A program made the position numbers and the translations under genes. From contig CBDCJB010000005.1 of the NCBI GenBank assembly GCA_965217605.1, forward strand, positions 8,670 through 72,669: DNA of 64,000 nucleotides, given 5' to 3'. Position 1 is the stretch's first letter. The number at the start of each line of letters is the position of its first letter. The notes under the pieces are model-generated. The model made no database searches. It was given only the letters and a program-made list of their open reading frames with translations, and was not told the origin of the DNA. Of this stretch, positions 35,932 through 45,526 are shown piece by piece. The stretch is from JAYYZW01 sp965217605. GTDB lineage: Bacteria > Pseudomonadota > Gammaproteobacteria > Ga0077536.

Positions 35932-36948
35932 ATGTCGACACCGGACGCCAAGGACGTCGGCCTGTTGCTCGGCACGCTAATCGGTCCGGAGCAACTCACG
36001 CGCATGGCGCGCCTGGGGGAAGAACTCGGCTTCGGCGAGTTGTGGGTGGCCGAGGATTTTTATTACACGGCCGCCATCTCGACGGCGACCGCGGCACTCG
36101 GCGCAACGGCGCGCATACCGGTCGGTACGGGCGTCGTGTCCGCCGTCACCCGACACCCGGCGTTACTGGCGATGGAGATCGCAACGCTCGGCGGCATGTA
36201 TCCCGGACGTTTCATCCCCGGGATCGGTTTGGGTCTGCCGAGTTGGCTCAAGGAAATGGGGCTGCATCCGGCCAAGCAGCTCAAACCGGTCCAAGAGTGT
36301 GTGGACGTCGTGCGGCGCCTGCTGCGCGGCGAGACGGTCTCGTTCGAAGGCGAGACGTTCCGTTGTTCCGAAATCACCTTGCATTACCCGCGCGAAGTGC
36401 CCATTTACATCGGCGCCTTCGGTCCGAAGATGCTGACCTTGAGCGGCGCGATCGCGGACGGGACGATCATCGGTTTGATCACGAGCACCGATTACGTCCG
36501 CTGGGCGCGTGAACGCATCGACCACGGCGCGCGGGCGGGCAGCCGCACCGGTCACCATAAGGTCGTCGTGTTCGTGTTCTTTTCGATCGACGAAGACGCC
36601 CAACGCGCACGAGACAAGGTGCGCGGATTGATGGCCTTGTACCTGCAGATCATCCACGCAGGCGAACTGCACGCGACGACCGACATCTCGGGGATCACCG
36701 AAGACCTGCGCGCCATCCTCGCGAGCGGTGGCGTCGAAGCGCTCGAACGCGAGATGCCGACGGCCTGGCTGGAGGACCTCAGCGTGACCGGCACGCCGGC
36801 CGAATGCGCGACGCGAATCGAGGACTACTACGCGGCCGGTGCGGATTCGGTGATCCTGATGCCGATGCCCCACGAGACCGCGGAAGACGCGATCCGATTG
36901 GCGGCACGTGAGATGTTGCCCTTGCTCCAAGTACGCATAGGGCGCTAG
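35932..36948 (+). CDS. LLM-class flavin-dependent oxidoreductase (1)
   Basis: Luciferase-like monooxygenase fold, usually FMN- or F420-dependent. LGEELGFGELWVAEDFYY and AVTRHPALLAMEIATL are typical, and PIYIGAFGPKMLTLSGAIADG marks the cofactor-phosphate end of the barrel. Start ATG 35932 two bases after the previous stop; the frame open to 35791 overlaps that gene. 338 residues. It looks like a paralogue of the LLM gene at 58289-59305. Substrate unknown. Confidence 0.87.
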   Translation: MSTPDAKDVGLLLGTLIGPEQLTRMARLGEELGFGELWVAEDFYYTAAISTATAALGATARIPVGTGVVSAVTRHPALLAMEIATLGGMYPGRFIPGIGLGLPSWLKEMGLHPAKQLKPVQECVDVVRRLLRGETVSFEGETFRCSEITLHYPREVPIYIGAFGPKMLTLSGAIADGTIIGLITSTDYVRWARERIDHGARAGSRTGHHKVVVFVFFSIDEDAQRARDKVRGLMALYLQIIHAGELHATTDISGITEDLRAILASGGVEALEREMPTAWLEDLSVTGTPAECATRIEDYYAAGADSVILMPMPHETAEDAIRLAAREMLPLLQVRIGR

Positions 36949-36950
36949 TC

Positions 36951-38993
36951 GTGGCGACGCGGATCGGCGTTGACGTCGGTGGCACGTTCACCGATCTGAT
37001 CTTCTACGACGACGAATCGGGCGACGTGCTTCTCGCGAAGGAACCGACCACGCCGGCTGCTCCGGACGAAGGTGTGGTCGCCGCCGTCGTCACGGGCGTT
37101 CCGCAAGCTTTGATCGGCGGTGCGGCGTATTTTTTGCACGGCACGACGGTCGGCTTGAACGCGCTGCTCGAACGCAAGGGCGCGGTGGTCGGATTGCTGG
37201 CGACACAAGGTTTCCGCGACATCCTGGAAGTGCGGCGCGGCGACCGCGGCGAGACCTACAACATCTTCTGGAAACAGCCGCCTCCGCTCGTGCCACGGCG
37301 ATTGCGCTTGCCCGTAGACGAACGGATGCGAGCCGATGGCAGCGTTCACAAAGCCTTGGACGCAACGAGCATCAGCGCAGCCGTTGAGGTTTTTGCCAAA
37401 GCACAGGTGACTTCGGTGGCCGTCGCGTTCATGAACGCCTACGCCAATGCCGAGCACGAACTCGAAGCCGAACGGCTGCTCAGATCATTCGGGTTTACGG
37501 GCGAGATCTCACTGTCGCACCGTGTCGGCGGAGAGTTCCGCGAATACGAACGCACCTCGACGACGGTGATCGACGCATACGTGCGCCCCAAGGTCGCGAC
37601 CTATCTCGAACGCCTGGCGGAGCGATTGCGCGCGGAAGGCCTTCGCGGTGATCTGCTCATTACCCGATCGGGCGGCGGTGCGGTGACCTTTGCGGAAGGC
37701 GAGCTCCGTCCGGTCGAGACGATCCTGTCCGGTCCCGTGGCGGGCGCCGAAGGGGCGGCGGAGCTGGCCCGCAAGCTCGACCTCGGCGACGTCGTCTCCG
37801 CCGATGTCGGCGGCACGAGCTTCGACACCTGCCTCGTCACGGGCGGCCGTCCGCAGATCATGTATGAAAGCAAGATCATTGGCCTGCCCGTACAAACGCC
37901 GTGGGTCGACGTGCGCTCGATAGGCACCGGCGGCGGGTCGATCGCGCATATCGACGTCGGCGGTTTGTTGCGCGTCGGCCCGCACAGCGCCGGGGCCGAT
38001 CCGGGTCCCGCGTCCTATGGCCGCGGCGGTACCGAGCCGACGGTTACCGACGCGGCGTTTTTCTTGGGCATGTTCGGGGAAGGTGAACTGGCGGCCGGGA
38101 TCCGGCTCGACGCAGCGCGGGCCGAGGCTGCGCTCGCGCCGCTCGCCGAATCCCTCGGGTTATCGCTGGAAGACGTCGCACGCGGCGTGTTGACGATCAG
38201 TACCGCGAGCATGGCCAATGCGATCAGAGAGATCACCGTCGAACAGGGCAGCGACCCCCGCCAGGCCAGGCTCGTGGCTTTTGGCGGCGCGGGACCGCTG
38301 TTCGCAACCTTGCTCACACGCGAACTCGGTATACGCGAAGCCGTGATCCCGCCCTATGCCGGAAACTTCTCGGCGTGGGGTTTACTCGGCGCCGATCTCA
38401 CGCGCACCGCATCGCGCACGCGAATCTTGAAGTGCACGCCCAAGGGGATAGACGAAGCCAATCAACTACTGCGTACGCTCTTTGCGGAGGTCGAATCACG
38501 CACGAGCGCAGCCGATCGCAGGGGACAAAGCCGCGAGGTCGCGCTCGATGTCCGCTATGTCGGGCAGGAACACACGCTGACGATTGCGGCGGTAAACGCA
38601 GATGGCGACATCGCGGCCACGCCGGACGAGATCCGCGCGGCGTTCATGCGCGAATACGCACGCACCTTCGGGCACACGATGGACGAGGCGGTCGAACTCG
38701 TGAACGTGCGGGCAACGGTGCGCAAACCGTTGGCCCACCGAGAGCAAGAACGCATTCAAGCTGTCACGGACGGCGTCTCGAACATCGCGCAGAGCCTGCC
38801 CGCCTACTCCTTCGCACGCGGCGAGCGGCTGTCCTTTAAGATCGTCCGGCGCTCGGAACTGGCGGCGGAGACACGGCTCGACGGGCCGGTTATCATCATG
38901 GAAGACACGGCAACCACCTATGTCGACGCTGATTTCACGGTGCGCGTCGACCCATCCGGCTGCCTGTTTCTCATCGACGAGGAGACCGCATGA
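36951..38993 (+). CDS. hyuA: Hydantoinase/oxoprolinase A subunit (1)
   Basis: ATP-dependent ring-opening amidase subunit of the N-methylhydantoinase / 5-oxoprolinase / acetone-carboxylase-like family. The ASKHA phosphate loop DVGGTFTDLIFYD is at residues 8-20, with FLHGTTVGLNALLERKGA, ILSGPVAGAEGAA, DVGGTSFDTCLV and GGGSIAHID later. GTG start two bases after the LLM stop; overlaps the B subunit by four bases (ATGA). 680 residues. Confidence 0.9.
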   Translation: MATRIGVDVGGTFTDLIFYDDESGDVLLAKEPTTPAAPDEGVVAAVVTGVPQALIGGAAYFLHGTTVGLNALLERKGAVVGLLATQGFRDILEVRRGDRGETYNIFWKQPPPLVPRRLRLPVDERMRADGSVHKALDATSISAAVEVFAKAQVTSVAVAFMNAYANAEHELEAERLLRSFGFTGEISLSHRVGGEFREYERTSTTVIDAYVRPKVATYLERLAERLRAEGLRGDLLITRSGGGAVTFAEGELRPVETILSGPVAGAEGAAELARKLDLGDVVSADVGGTSFDTCLVTGGRPQIMYESKIIGLPVQTPWVDVRSIGTGGGSIAHIDVGGLLRVGPHSAGADPGPASYGRGGTEPTVTDAAFFLGMFGEGELAAGIRLDAARAEAALAPLAESLGLSLEDVARGVLTISTASMANAIREITVEQGSDPRQARLVAFGGAGPLFATLLTRELGIREAVIPPYAGNFSAWGLLGADLTRTASRTRILKCTPKGIDEANQLLRTLFAEVESRTSAADRRGQSREVALDVRYVGQEHTLTIAAVNADGDIAATPDEIRAAFMREYARTFGHTMDEAVELVNVRATVRKPLAHREQERIQAVTDGVSNIAQSLPAYSFARGERLSFKIVRRSELAAETRLDGPVIIMEDTATTYVDADFTVRVDPSGCLFLIDEETA

Positions 38994-40717
38994 AAGTCGA
39001 ACAACACGCGCTGCACGAAGCCTCCGGCACCCTAGCGCAGGCCTCCGACGTCGATCCGATCACGACCGAAGTCATCCGCCACGGTTTGACGTCCGCGGCG
39101 GAACAGATGAAGCGCGCACTGGTGCGCACGGCGTTTTCGCCCGTGATCTACGAAGCCCATGATTTCGCCGTCGCGATCTACGACCGCGACTACCGCATGC
39201 TGGCCCAGGCGCTCGGCCTGCCCATCTTCATGGGCACCTTGAGTTTCTGCGTTGAAGCCGCGGTCGAGGCTGTCGGCGGAGAAGGCGCGCTCGAGCCCGG
39301 CGACATCATCTTGTACAACCTGCCCTATGGCAGCGGCTCGCACCCTCAGGATGCCGCGTTCGTGATGCCGGTGTTCTGGCAGGAGCAACGACTGATCGGC
39401 TACACCGCGCTGAAGGGACACTGGCTCGATATCGGCGGTAAGGAGCCCTATTGCACGAACACCATCGACGTGCTCCAGGAAGGCACCGTGTTTCCCGGCG
39501 TCAAGATCTACGAGCGCGGCGAGCTCGTCGATGGGATCTACCGCATGGCGCTCGCGAATTCGCGCATGCCGAAGATGGTCGCGGGCGATATCAACGCCGA
39601 GGTCGTCGGCGTGCGCACAGGTGCAAAGGCGCTGATCGCGCTCGTGGAGCGGTACGGCATGGAACGCTTCTGGCAATCCGTCGAGCACATGCTCGATCAC
39701 GGCGAACGCGTGGTGCGCGCGTATTTCGACAAGATTCCGGATGGGCGCTATCTCGCGCAGAGCCAGATGGACAATAACGGCGTGGACGACGACGTCGTGC
39801 CGTTCGAGATCGCGGTCGAGGTCAAGGGCTCGGATATCCGCATCGACTATTCAGCGGCGCCCGATCAACAAGCCGGCCCCATTAATTGTCCGCGGCCGAC
39901 GACCGAGTCGGCGAGCCGCGTCGCGATCAGCATGCTGGTCGGCGGTGCGGAAATGCCGAACGAAGGCCATTTCCGATCGATCGAGGTCGTGACGGCTAAG
40001 GGCTCGATGTTCGAACCGATCTATCCCGCGCCGTGTTTCCTCTACGCCTGGCCCGCGTTTCAGGCCATCGAGGCGATCTTCCGTGCGATCGCCCAGGCCG
40101 ATCCGACGGCCGTGCCTGCGGGCAGCGGTGCGGACACCTGCGCGCTCGTGTGGTGGGGTGTGCGCGAGGCGACCGGCGAACCCTGGGGCGACGGTTATCC
40201 GACGCCGGTCGGCCAGGGCGGCCATTGCAACGGCGATGGCGCGAACGCCGTGATCCATTACGGCGAATCGTCGTGCCGATTTCCGCCCGCGGAAGTCTGG
40301 GAAGCGCGCTGTCCCTGGTTGATAGAAAAATTCGAGCTCGTGCCCGATTCGGGCGGCGCCGGCCAGTATCGCGGCGGCTTGGGGCTGCACCAAGTCTATC
40401 ACATACTCGAGGAGTGCTTCGTCACACCGACGATCGAGCGCACCAAGCTCGCCGCCTGGGGCCTCGAGGGCGGCGGCGACAGCGAGCTGACGAACGGTGT
40501 CGAGATTCACTATCCGGACGGACGGCCGACAGAATTCGTCGGCAAAGCCACCGGCGTCAAGCTTCCGAAGGGTGCGAGCTTGGATCTCTTCTGCAGCGGC
40601 GGCGGCGGTTACGGGCCGCCGGAGAAACGCGATACGGCTGCGGTCTTAGACGACATTGCCGACGGTTACGTCACCGAAGCATGCGCGCGCCGGCATTACC
40701 CGCACGCCTTCGAATAG
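38990..40717 (+). CDS. hyuB: Hydantoinase/oxoprolinase B subunit (1)
   Basis: Partner of the A subunit. DPITTEVIRHGLTSAAEQMK at the start, FSPVIYEAHDFAVAIYDRD, and the glycine-rich FCSGGGGYGPPEKRD at the end are typical of HyuB. 575 residues. The A and B proteins together hydrolyse cyclic amides (hydantoins, 5-oxoproline) using ATP in known members. Confidence 0.9.
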   Translation: MKVEQHALHEASGTLAQASDVDPITTEVIRHGLTSAAEQMKRALVRTAFSPVIYEAHDFAVAIYDRDYRMLAQALGLPIFMGTLSFCVEAAVEAVGGEGALEPGDIILYNLPYGSGSHPQDAAFVMPVFWQEQRLIGYTALKGHWLDIGGKEPYCTNTIDVLQEGTVFPGVKIYERGELVDGIYRMALANSRMPKMVAGDINAEVVGVRTGAKALIALVERYGMERFWQSVEHMLDHGERVVRAYFDKIPDGRYLAQSQMDNNGVDDDVVPFEIAVEVKGSDIRIDYSAAPDQQAGPINCPRPTTESASRVAISMLVGGAEMPNEGHFRSIEVVTAKGSMFEPIYPAPCFLYAWPAFQAIEAIFRAIAQADPTAVPAGSGADTCALVWWGVREATGEPWGDGYPTPVGQGGHCNGDGANAVIHYGESSCRFPPAEVWEARCPWLIEKFELVPDSGGAGQYRGGLGLHQVYHILEECFVTPTIERTKLAAWGLEGGGDSELTNGVEIHYPDGRPTEFVGKATGVKLPKGASLDLFCSGGGGYGPPEKRDTAAVLDDIADGYVTEACARRHYPHAFE

Positions 40718-40727
40718 ACACCTGAGG

Positions 40728-40745
40728 GGCCCGCTTGCGGGCGAA
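40728..40745. repeat. REP-like palindrome, family B
   Basis: CCCGCTTGCGGG core (40730-40741) followed by CGAA, the reverse of the copies at 33159 and 50262. It lies in the 48-base space between the convergent hyuB and metzincin genes. Confidence 0.65.
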
Positions 40746-40765
40746 CGAGAGATCGAATGGATTCC

Positions 40766-41479
40766 TTAGGCCGCTGTGCGGCGACGCCGCGCCGTTATCC
40801 GGATTAACACTACCGCGCTCAAGGTAAGCGGCAAGGCGGCCGGCAACGGGATCGCCGTGATAAAGATGGGCTGAATATCCACAAAAGCGGCCCCCGTCGG
40901 ATCCTGCAGCGGAGACCCTACCGCTGAAAAAATGGTATTGACCTGGGTCACGGTCAACAGATCGTCCGCATCCAGGAATTCGAACATCAAGTTGTTCGCC
41001 GCCGGATCGTGATCCAAGCCCAAATTGTGGCCGAGTTCGTGCGCGCCCAACACGTCGCCGTTGCTTTCGGCCGCCGTGCTCGACCGCAACACCATGTCAT
41101 TGCCGGGCATATCCGCACAACCGACGATGCTCCCGCCCGGGCCGCCGCACCACATGATCGCGTCAACGAAAAACATATTGACCGTCGGAAATACGCCGGC
41201 AGGCGGCCCCAGCGCGAACAGCTGATCGAGCTCGTCTTCGTCGTCGATAGTGAGTAGTGCCGGCGCGAAGATACTGGCTACCGGATGGAAGTTGGTGGTG
41301 ATCGGCGTAGAACCGAACGACGCTTGCATGAAGATGTCGTTCATGCCCGTGTCGATGTCGCTCAACTCCTGGGGCGTGACGCCGACAGCCCAGGCGAACG
41401 CCGGCGCCAGCATCGCGGCGAGCAGCACCGCAGTCGGCAGAGCCCGCCCGCCGCGCCTGGCTACGCCGTCTATCGACAT
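40766..41479 (-). CDS. Secreted metzincin-type metalloprotease with PEP-CTERM-like tail
   Basis: A 237-residue exported protein. Signal peptide at about 1-32 (ending AFAWAVG). The extended zinc motif HELGHNLGLDH lies at 147-157 with Glu148 as catalytic base, and a Met-turn NNLMF follows near 163-167, the metzincin pattern. The C terminus reads PLPAALPLTL (211-220), a hydrophobic helix, then RRRR: the layout of VPLPA-type PEP-CTERM sorting signals, cleaved by exosortase. No exosortase gene is in the window. Substrate unknown; a role in surface or biofilm matrix is possible. Confidence 0.83.
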   Translation of the reverse strand: MSIDGVARRGGRALPTAVLLAAMLAPAFAWAVGVTPQELSDIDTGMNDIFMQASFGSTPITTNFHPVASIFAPALLTIDDEDELDQLFALGPPAGVFPTVNMFFVDAIMWCGGPGGSIVGCADMPGNDMVLRSSTAAESNGDVLGAHELGHNLGLDHDPAANNLMFEFLDADDLLTVTQVNTIFSAVGSPLQDPTGAAFVDIQPIFITAIPLPAALPLTLSAVVLIRITARRRRTAA

Positions 41480-41510
41480 GTTGTCAGCGTCGACCGCTTG
41501 ACGCGGTACT

Positions 41511-42098
41511 TCAGGCCTTCTGCCAGAGCGTCTGGACCGGACCGCTGTCGCCCATCATGGGATCGAACTCCGGCAGCGGCGTACCCGTGATCTGCGCGCG
41601 CACCGCGTTGCGCTCGGCTTGCCCGAGCAGACGGATGTCCAACCCTTCCGCGTCATGCGCCTCGTGCGCCTTGCCTTTGGTATCCGGGTCCATGACACAG
41701 ACGTCGGGGCCCTGGTCCGGCGGGTATGCGCCGACCACGGACAAACCCGGCGCGTCGTCGAGCCGGCAATGGCTGACGCCGGCCGGTATGACGCACGCGT
41801 CGCCCGCTTCCACTTCGACGATCGGGCCGTCCGGTCCGCCGAGCTGGATGGTGGCTGAGCCGCGGGCGAACCCGAGCGCTTCATGGGCGTTGGAATGGTA
41901 GTGATGGAACGGGAATACGCCGTTGCGCCAGCCGTTGCCCCAGTCATGCTTGGCAAACGCTTCCTCGAAGACGGACTCCGGTTCGCGGTCGCCGAAGTCG
42001 GCCACGCCTTTGTATAAGATGACGGGTAGAACTTCGTTATTCGGCGAATCGCCGCTTGCAGCGACGATGAAATGTTTGATGGAATCCTGCTTTGACAT
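41511..42098 (-). CDS. Cupin-domain protein
   Basis: Small beta-barrel protein. Metal-binding histidines lie in FHHYHSNAHEALG (about residues 64-76) and the second cupin motif includes PAGVSHCRL. Start ATG 42098 behind GGAGG; a longer in-frame start at 42122 overlaps that site. 195 residues. Could be a dioxygenase, isomerase or binding protein; function cannot be decided. Confidence 0.8.
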   Translation of the reverse strand: MSKQDSIKHFIVAASGDSPNNEVLPVILYKGVADFGDREPESVFEEAFAKHDWGNGWRNGVFPFHHYHSNAHEALGFARGSATIQLGGPDGPIVEVEAGDACVIPAGVSHCRLDDAPGLSVVGAYPPDQGPDVCVMDPDTKGKAHEAHDAEGLDIRLLGQAERNAVRAQITGTPLPEFDPMMGDSGPVQTLWQKA

Positions 42099-42195
42099 GG
42101 GTATCCTCCGGCGGCTTCGCAAGGGTTCTCAAAAGCTTAGCTCTACGAGCCACGGCTTGGCAAATGTAAATAAGGGTTTCCCCAGGAGGTACACG

Positions 42196-42594
42196 ATGAC
42201 CGAAGCTGAATTAAGCAATTGGCTCGACAAGTACGGCGCGGCGTGGGAGAGCCAGAATGCCGGCGCGGCAGCGGCGTTATTTACCGAAGAGGGCACCTAC
42301 GCCTGGGGCCCGTTCAACGAGCCCATACAGGGCCGCGACGCAATCCGGGCGGCCTGGGACTACGCAACCAAAGGTCAGCAGGAAGAGATCCGTTTCGGCT
42401 ATGAGGTGCTCGCGGTGACCGAAGACCGGGGCATCGCGCGGTGGTGGGCCTCGATGACGGTCAAGTCGACCGGCACCCAGGTGCGCATGGAGGGGATCTT
42501 CCTCGTCACCTTGACGGCCGACGGTCTGTGCACGGTATTCCGCGAATGGTGGAACGAAGATCCGCCCGCGACCGATGCCGCGGACTATAAATAG
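42196..42594 (+). CDS. SnoaL/NTF2-like fold protein
   Basis: A 132-residue protein with the cone-shaped fold pattern: WLDKYGAAWESQNAGAAAALFTEEGTY, QGRDAIRAAWDYATK, and a C-terminal LVTLTADGLCTVFREWW. Such proteins act as small isomerases, cyclases or hydrolases or just bind ligands. Start ATG 42196 with a perfect AGGAGGT site; the frame open to 41923 runs over the cupin gene. Divergent from cupin across 97 bases that must hold both promoters. Confidence 0.82.
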   Translation: MTEAELSNWLDKYGAAWESQNAGAAAALFTEEGTYAWGPFNEPIQGRDAIRAAWDYATKGQQEEIRFGYEVLAVTEDRGIARWWASMTVKSTGTQVRMEGIFLVTLTADGLCTVFREWWNEDPPATDAADYK

Positions 42595-42605
42595 CACCAT
42601 TCCGC

Positions 42606-43520
42606 TCACATACAGGTCTCGCGATACCAGTCGTTGACCTCATCGCCGGTCGTCAACCACACGTCGTCGTGGCCGGCGATGTACTCGAATGCGCGCTTCA
42701 AGTGCTTGAACTTGTTCGGCTGGCCAACGTGGAACGGGTGGATGCAGACGGGCATGCAGCGCGCATTGGTGGCGCCCTCTTCATATAGAACATCGAACTG
42801 ATCGATGATCATGTCGCCAAACGTTTCCGATGAAACGCCCATGAACAAGAACGCGGGAACATCGTTCAGTTCGAGCGTATAGGGCACCGAAATCAATGTC
42901 CTGCCAGGTGTGTTGAACCGAAACGGGTGATCGTCAGCCGTGTAATCGCAGAGATACTCGACACCGTATTCTTCCAGCAGAGCGGGAGTGTCGTCGGTAT
43001 GTATCAAATACGGCGACAACCAACCCTTGGTCTTGCGCCCGAGGGTTTTCTCCAGCGTATTCAGTGAATCCTCGAGGATGGCGCGTTCGGCAACTTCGCC
43101 GAGATAAGCGATGCTGCCGTCGGATCCACGCAGGTTTCCGATGATGTTGGCCGGCGCGTTATTGCGGCCGTGACCGATCCACGCCCAATCGCGTTTCTCG
43201 CCTTCCTCGACGATACGTGGATACTCGCGACAGACTTCGCTGTTCAGGCAGACCGTCGCACGCATGCCGCAGCGGTCCATCATCTCCATCATGCGCCAGA
43301 TCCCGACCCGGGCGCCGTAATCGCGCCAGCCGTAGTTCATGGTATCCGGCGCAAATCCGGTCGTCGCTTTTACCAGCGCAGTACCTGGAATGTCCGCGGG
43401 GAAATGCTCGATATTGATAAAAGGCACGACGGCGACGCGCTTGCCATCCGGTAGTTTGAATGGTTCACGGTCGATGATCGGTTCGTAATTGTAGTGTCGG
43501 GTTTGGGTTAGATCAGGCAT
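42606..43520 (-). CDS. Polysaccharide-deacetylase-fold protein (PuuE allantoinase-like)
   Basis: NodB-fold hydrolase of the PuuE type, whose known members hydrolyse allantoin or remove N-formyl/acetyl groups. RVAVVPFINIEHFP starts the barrel, and GWRDYGARVGIWRMMEMMDR and RATVCLNSEV follow in the family order. The usual metal-binding HxxxH after the second strand is not obvious, as in PuuE. Start ATG 43520 (PDLTQTRHYN); the frame to 43679 overlaps the divergent gene. 304 residues. Confidence 0.82.
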   Translation of the reverse strand: MPDLTQTRHYNYEPIIDREPFKLPDGKRVAVVPFINIEHFPADIPGTALVKATTGFAPDTMNYGWRDYGARVGIWRMMEMMDRCGMRATVCLNSEVCREYPRIVEEGEKRDWAWIGHGRNNAPANIIGNLRGSDGSIAYLGEVAERAILEDSLNTLEKTLGRKTKGWLSPYLIHTDDTPALLEEYGVEYLCDYTADDHPFRFNTPGRTLISVPYTLELNDVPAFLFMGVSSETFGDMIIDQFDVLYEEGATNARCMPVCIHPFHVGQPNKFKHLKRAFEYIAGHDDVWLTTGDEVNDWYRETCM

Positions 43521-43578
43521 AGCGTTTCTCGTACCCCGTTTTTCGGTCGACTGAATTACATGACTAGAATGTATACCA

Positions 43579-44037
43579 ATGGCAAGCACTCTGACCCATT
43601 CGATCGTAAGCGGACTGTTGTGTCTGGTTGGGTTGGTGCTGGTGCTGACCGGCTTGAACATCATTCCCGGCGCGGCCACGTCGCCTTTTCCGAATCACAT
43701 CCTGCTTGCATTGGGCGGCATGTTTGCACTCCCCGGCTTGATTATCGTCGGGCCATTGGATTCGACGATCGTGAAGTTAGCGACCTTTGCCTTCATCGGT
43801 TTGTTTACGTATCTCTTCGTGTGGCTCACGCTCTTTGCGCCGGCGGCGCTCGCCGATGAAGCGGTTGGACTTCCGCGCCCTTACAATCTCTGGATATTCA
43901 GGTCGCTCAGTGGCATCGGTGTGTTAGTCGGTGCGATCATGTTCGCGTTCGCGCTGCGTCGGTTCATTGCAGATCTGCGAGAACCACGCAAGTATGAACA
44001 CCGAAAATTGATCTCGAATAAGGATAAACAACGATGA
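43579..44037 (+). CDS. Uncharacterised four-helix membrane protein
   Basis: 152 residues with four hydrophobic segments (about 8-28, 40-58, 62-88 and 108-128) and a charged tail ending KLISNKDKQR. I do not recognise a family. It overlaps the following LLM gene by four bases (ATGA), so it is translated with it. Confidence 0.65.
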   Translation: MASTLTHSIVSGLLCLVGLVLVLTGLNIIPGAATSPFPNHILLALGGMFALPGLIIVGPLDSTIVKLATFAFIGLFTYLFVWLTLFAPAALADEAVGLPRPYNLWIFRSLSGIGVLVGAIMFAFALRRFIADLREPRKYEHRKLISNKDKQR

Positions 44038-44918
44038 AGTGCGGCTTGCAACTGGCGATGGGCGCCGCCGTATCCAACTGGGATGCGCTGCAGGGCGTGG
44101 CAGCCCTGGCGGACGAACTGAATTACGACTCGCTGTTGATGGGCGATCACGTCGTCGTTCCCAAACACATTGACACCAAATGGCCTTACGACGAGTACGT
44201 CGCCGGCATGCCGCCCTATCACGTGTATACCGAGTGGGACATCTTGGACCCTTTCGATACCGTCGCTTTCCTCGCGGCGATCACCGAGAAGGTGCGCGTC
44301 GGCATCAGCGTCGTCATCGTACCCTACCGGCATCCGTTCGACATGGCCCGCCGCATCGCCACGATCGACGTGTTGTCGCGGGGGCGCTTCATCCTGGGCG
44401 TGGGGATCGGGTGGTTGGAAGAAGAGTTCCAACTGTTGGATATCCCTTTTAAGGAACGCGGCGCGCGCACCGATGAGTACGTCGAGGTCATGAAAACCCT
44501 ATGGACGGAGGACAAACCACGCTATTCGGGTCGCTTCATCGAACTCGCCCATGACGTCAATCCCCTGCCGCAACCGTTGCAGAAACCCTATCCGCCGATC
44601 TGGGTCGGCGGGGAATCCGATCTCGCCCTGAAGCGCGCGGCGCGGATCGGTAACGGCTGGCACTTCGGCCTCATCACCCCCGAGCAGATCCGCCCGCGTC
44701 TCGAGCGGCTCAAACAACTGATGGATGCGGCCGGCCGTGATTACGACAAACTCGAGATCACGGGGCTGGTCGACTATGAACGGCTGACGTCAGAAACCGT
44801 GCGCGCTTATCGCGATCTCGGCGTCGACGTGCTTTACATCCTGCCGATCAGCCTCGATACGGGGCCGGTGCTGCAACAGATGAGGGATTACGCCGACATG
44901 ATCGGCGCGTCCGGTTAA
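44034..44918 (+). CDS. LLM-class flavin-dependent oxidoreductase (2)
   Basis: Luciferase-like fold of the TIGR03619 kind, often assigned to F420 use. LNYDSLLMGDHVVVP at the N terminus, RFILGVGIGWLEEEFQLL (glycine-rich loop) and PPIWVGGESDLALKRAARIGNGW near the cofactor phosphate. 294 residues. Substrate unknown. Confidence 0.87.
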   Translation: MKCGLQLAMGAAVSNWDALQGVAALADELNYDSLLMGDHVVVPKHIDTKWPYDEYVAGMPPYHVYTEWDILDPFDTVAFLAAITEKVRVGISVVIVPYRHPFDMARRIATIDVLSRGRFILGVGIGWLEEEFQLLDIPFKERGARTDEYVEVMKTLWTEDKPRYSGRFIELAHDVNPLPQPLQKPYPPIWVGGESDLALKRAARIGNGWHFGLITPEQIRPRLERLKQLMDAAGRDYDKLEITGLVDYERLTSETVRAYRDLGVDVLYILPISLDTGPVLQQMRDYADMIGASG

Positions 44919-44948
44919 AGGACAACTGCAAGGCCCGAATCGTTCGCG

Positions 44949-45509
44949 CTAAATATCCCGCTGGCTGCCCACGCGATCATGCGGGCGGCCGCAGTTACTG
45001 ATGGCGAGCGCGACGACGATCTCATCCGGACCGGGTGCGTCGGCCACGCGCACTTCCATCGCGTCGAAATTCGCAAAGCGCCAAGCGTCGTCTTTTGCAT
45101 GCAAGGGTACGTCGATCGCGGTACCGGCTGCGCCCCGTTTGATGCTCGAAGGAATGATCGCTTCGCCGCCGCCCAGCACCGCCCGAAACGGCTTGCCCAG
45201 GCGTGGATGCAGGATCGCTGCGCAGTGTTCGAGGTCGCCGTTGACGCCGACGATCGCCGCTTTGCCGTAACTCTGAACGTCCCCGACCGGAACATCGAGC
45301 ACACGGAGCGCACGCTCTCCGAGCAGGCTGCCGAGTTCCGCTCCGACGTCGATGAGTGTCGAGAGATCATCGACAAATGCGCCCGCGAAGGGATTTGCGA
45401 TGACGGCGAGCGCCGCCGCCTTACCGAAGTTACCGGAAACGGCGCGGCCGCCTTCGCGGTAGGTTTCTTCGAGGAGCACAACCACTTTTCTCAAATCAAG
45501 CGCGCTCAT
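44949..45509 (-). CDS. AA_synth-family protein (PF06684-like)
   Basis: A 186-residue protein beginning with RKVVVLLEETYREGGRAV, followed by NPFAGAFVDDLSTLIDVGAELG, PVGDVQSYGKAAIVGVNGDLEH and a C-terminal region ending VVALAISNCGRPHDRVG. These are hallmarks of the family called amino acid synthesis (DUF1185). It lines up with ring-opening hydrolase genes in other bacteria; its reaction is not established. Confidence 0.8.
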   Translation of the reverse strand: MSALDLRKVVVLLEETYREGGRAVSGNFGKAAALAVIANPFAGAFVDDLSTLIDVGAELGSLLGERALRVLDVPVGDVQSYGKAAIVGVNGDLEHCAAILHPRLGKPFRAVLGGGEAIIPSSIKRGAAGTAIDVPLHAKDDAWRFANFDAMEVRVADAPGPDEIVVALAISNCGRPHDRVGSQRDI

Positions 45510-45526
45510 TGCCTATCCCCGTCGTT

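Noticed and set aside
36951..40717. Acetone carboxylase or true 5-oxoprolinase as a specific call for the first hyuAB pair
   Set aside because: The family motifs are shared by all of these; no third subunit is present and nothing in the sequence fixes the substrate.
41923..42195. N-terminal extension of the SnoaL-like gene to 223 residues
   Set aside because: It covers the start of the divergent cupin gene and both promoters; a perfect AGGAGGT site precedes ATG 42196.
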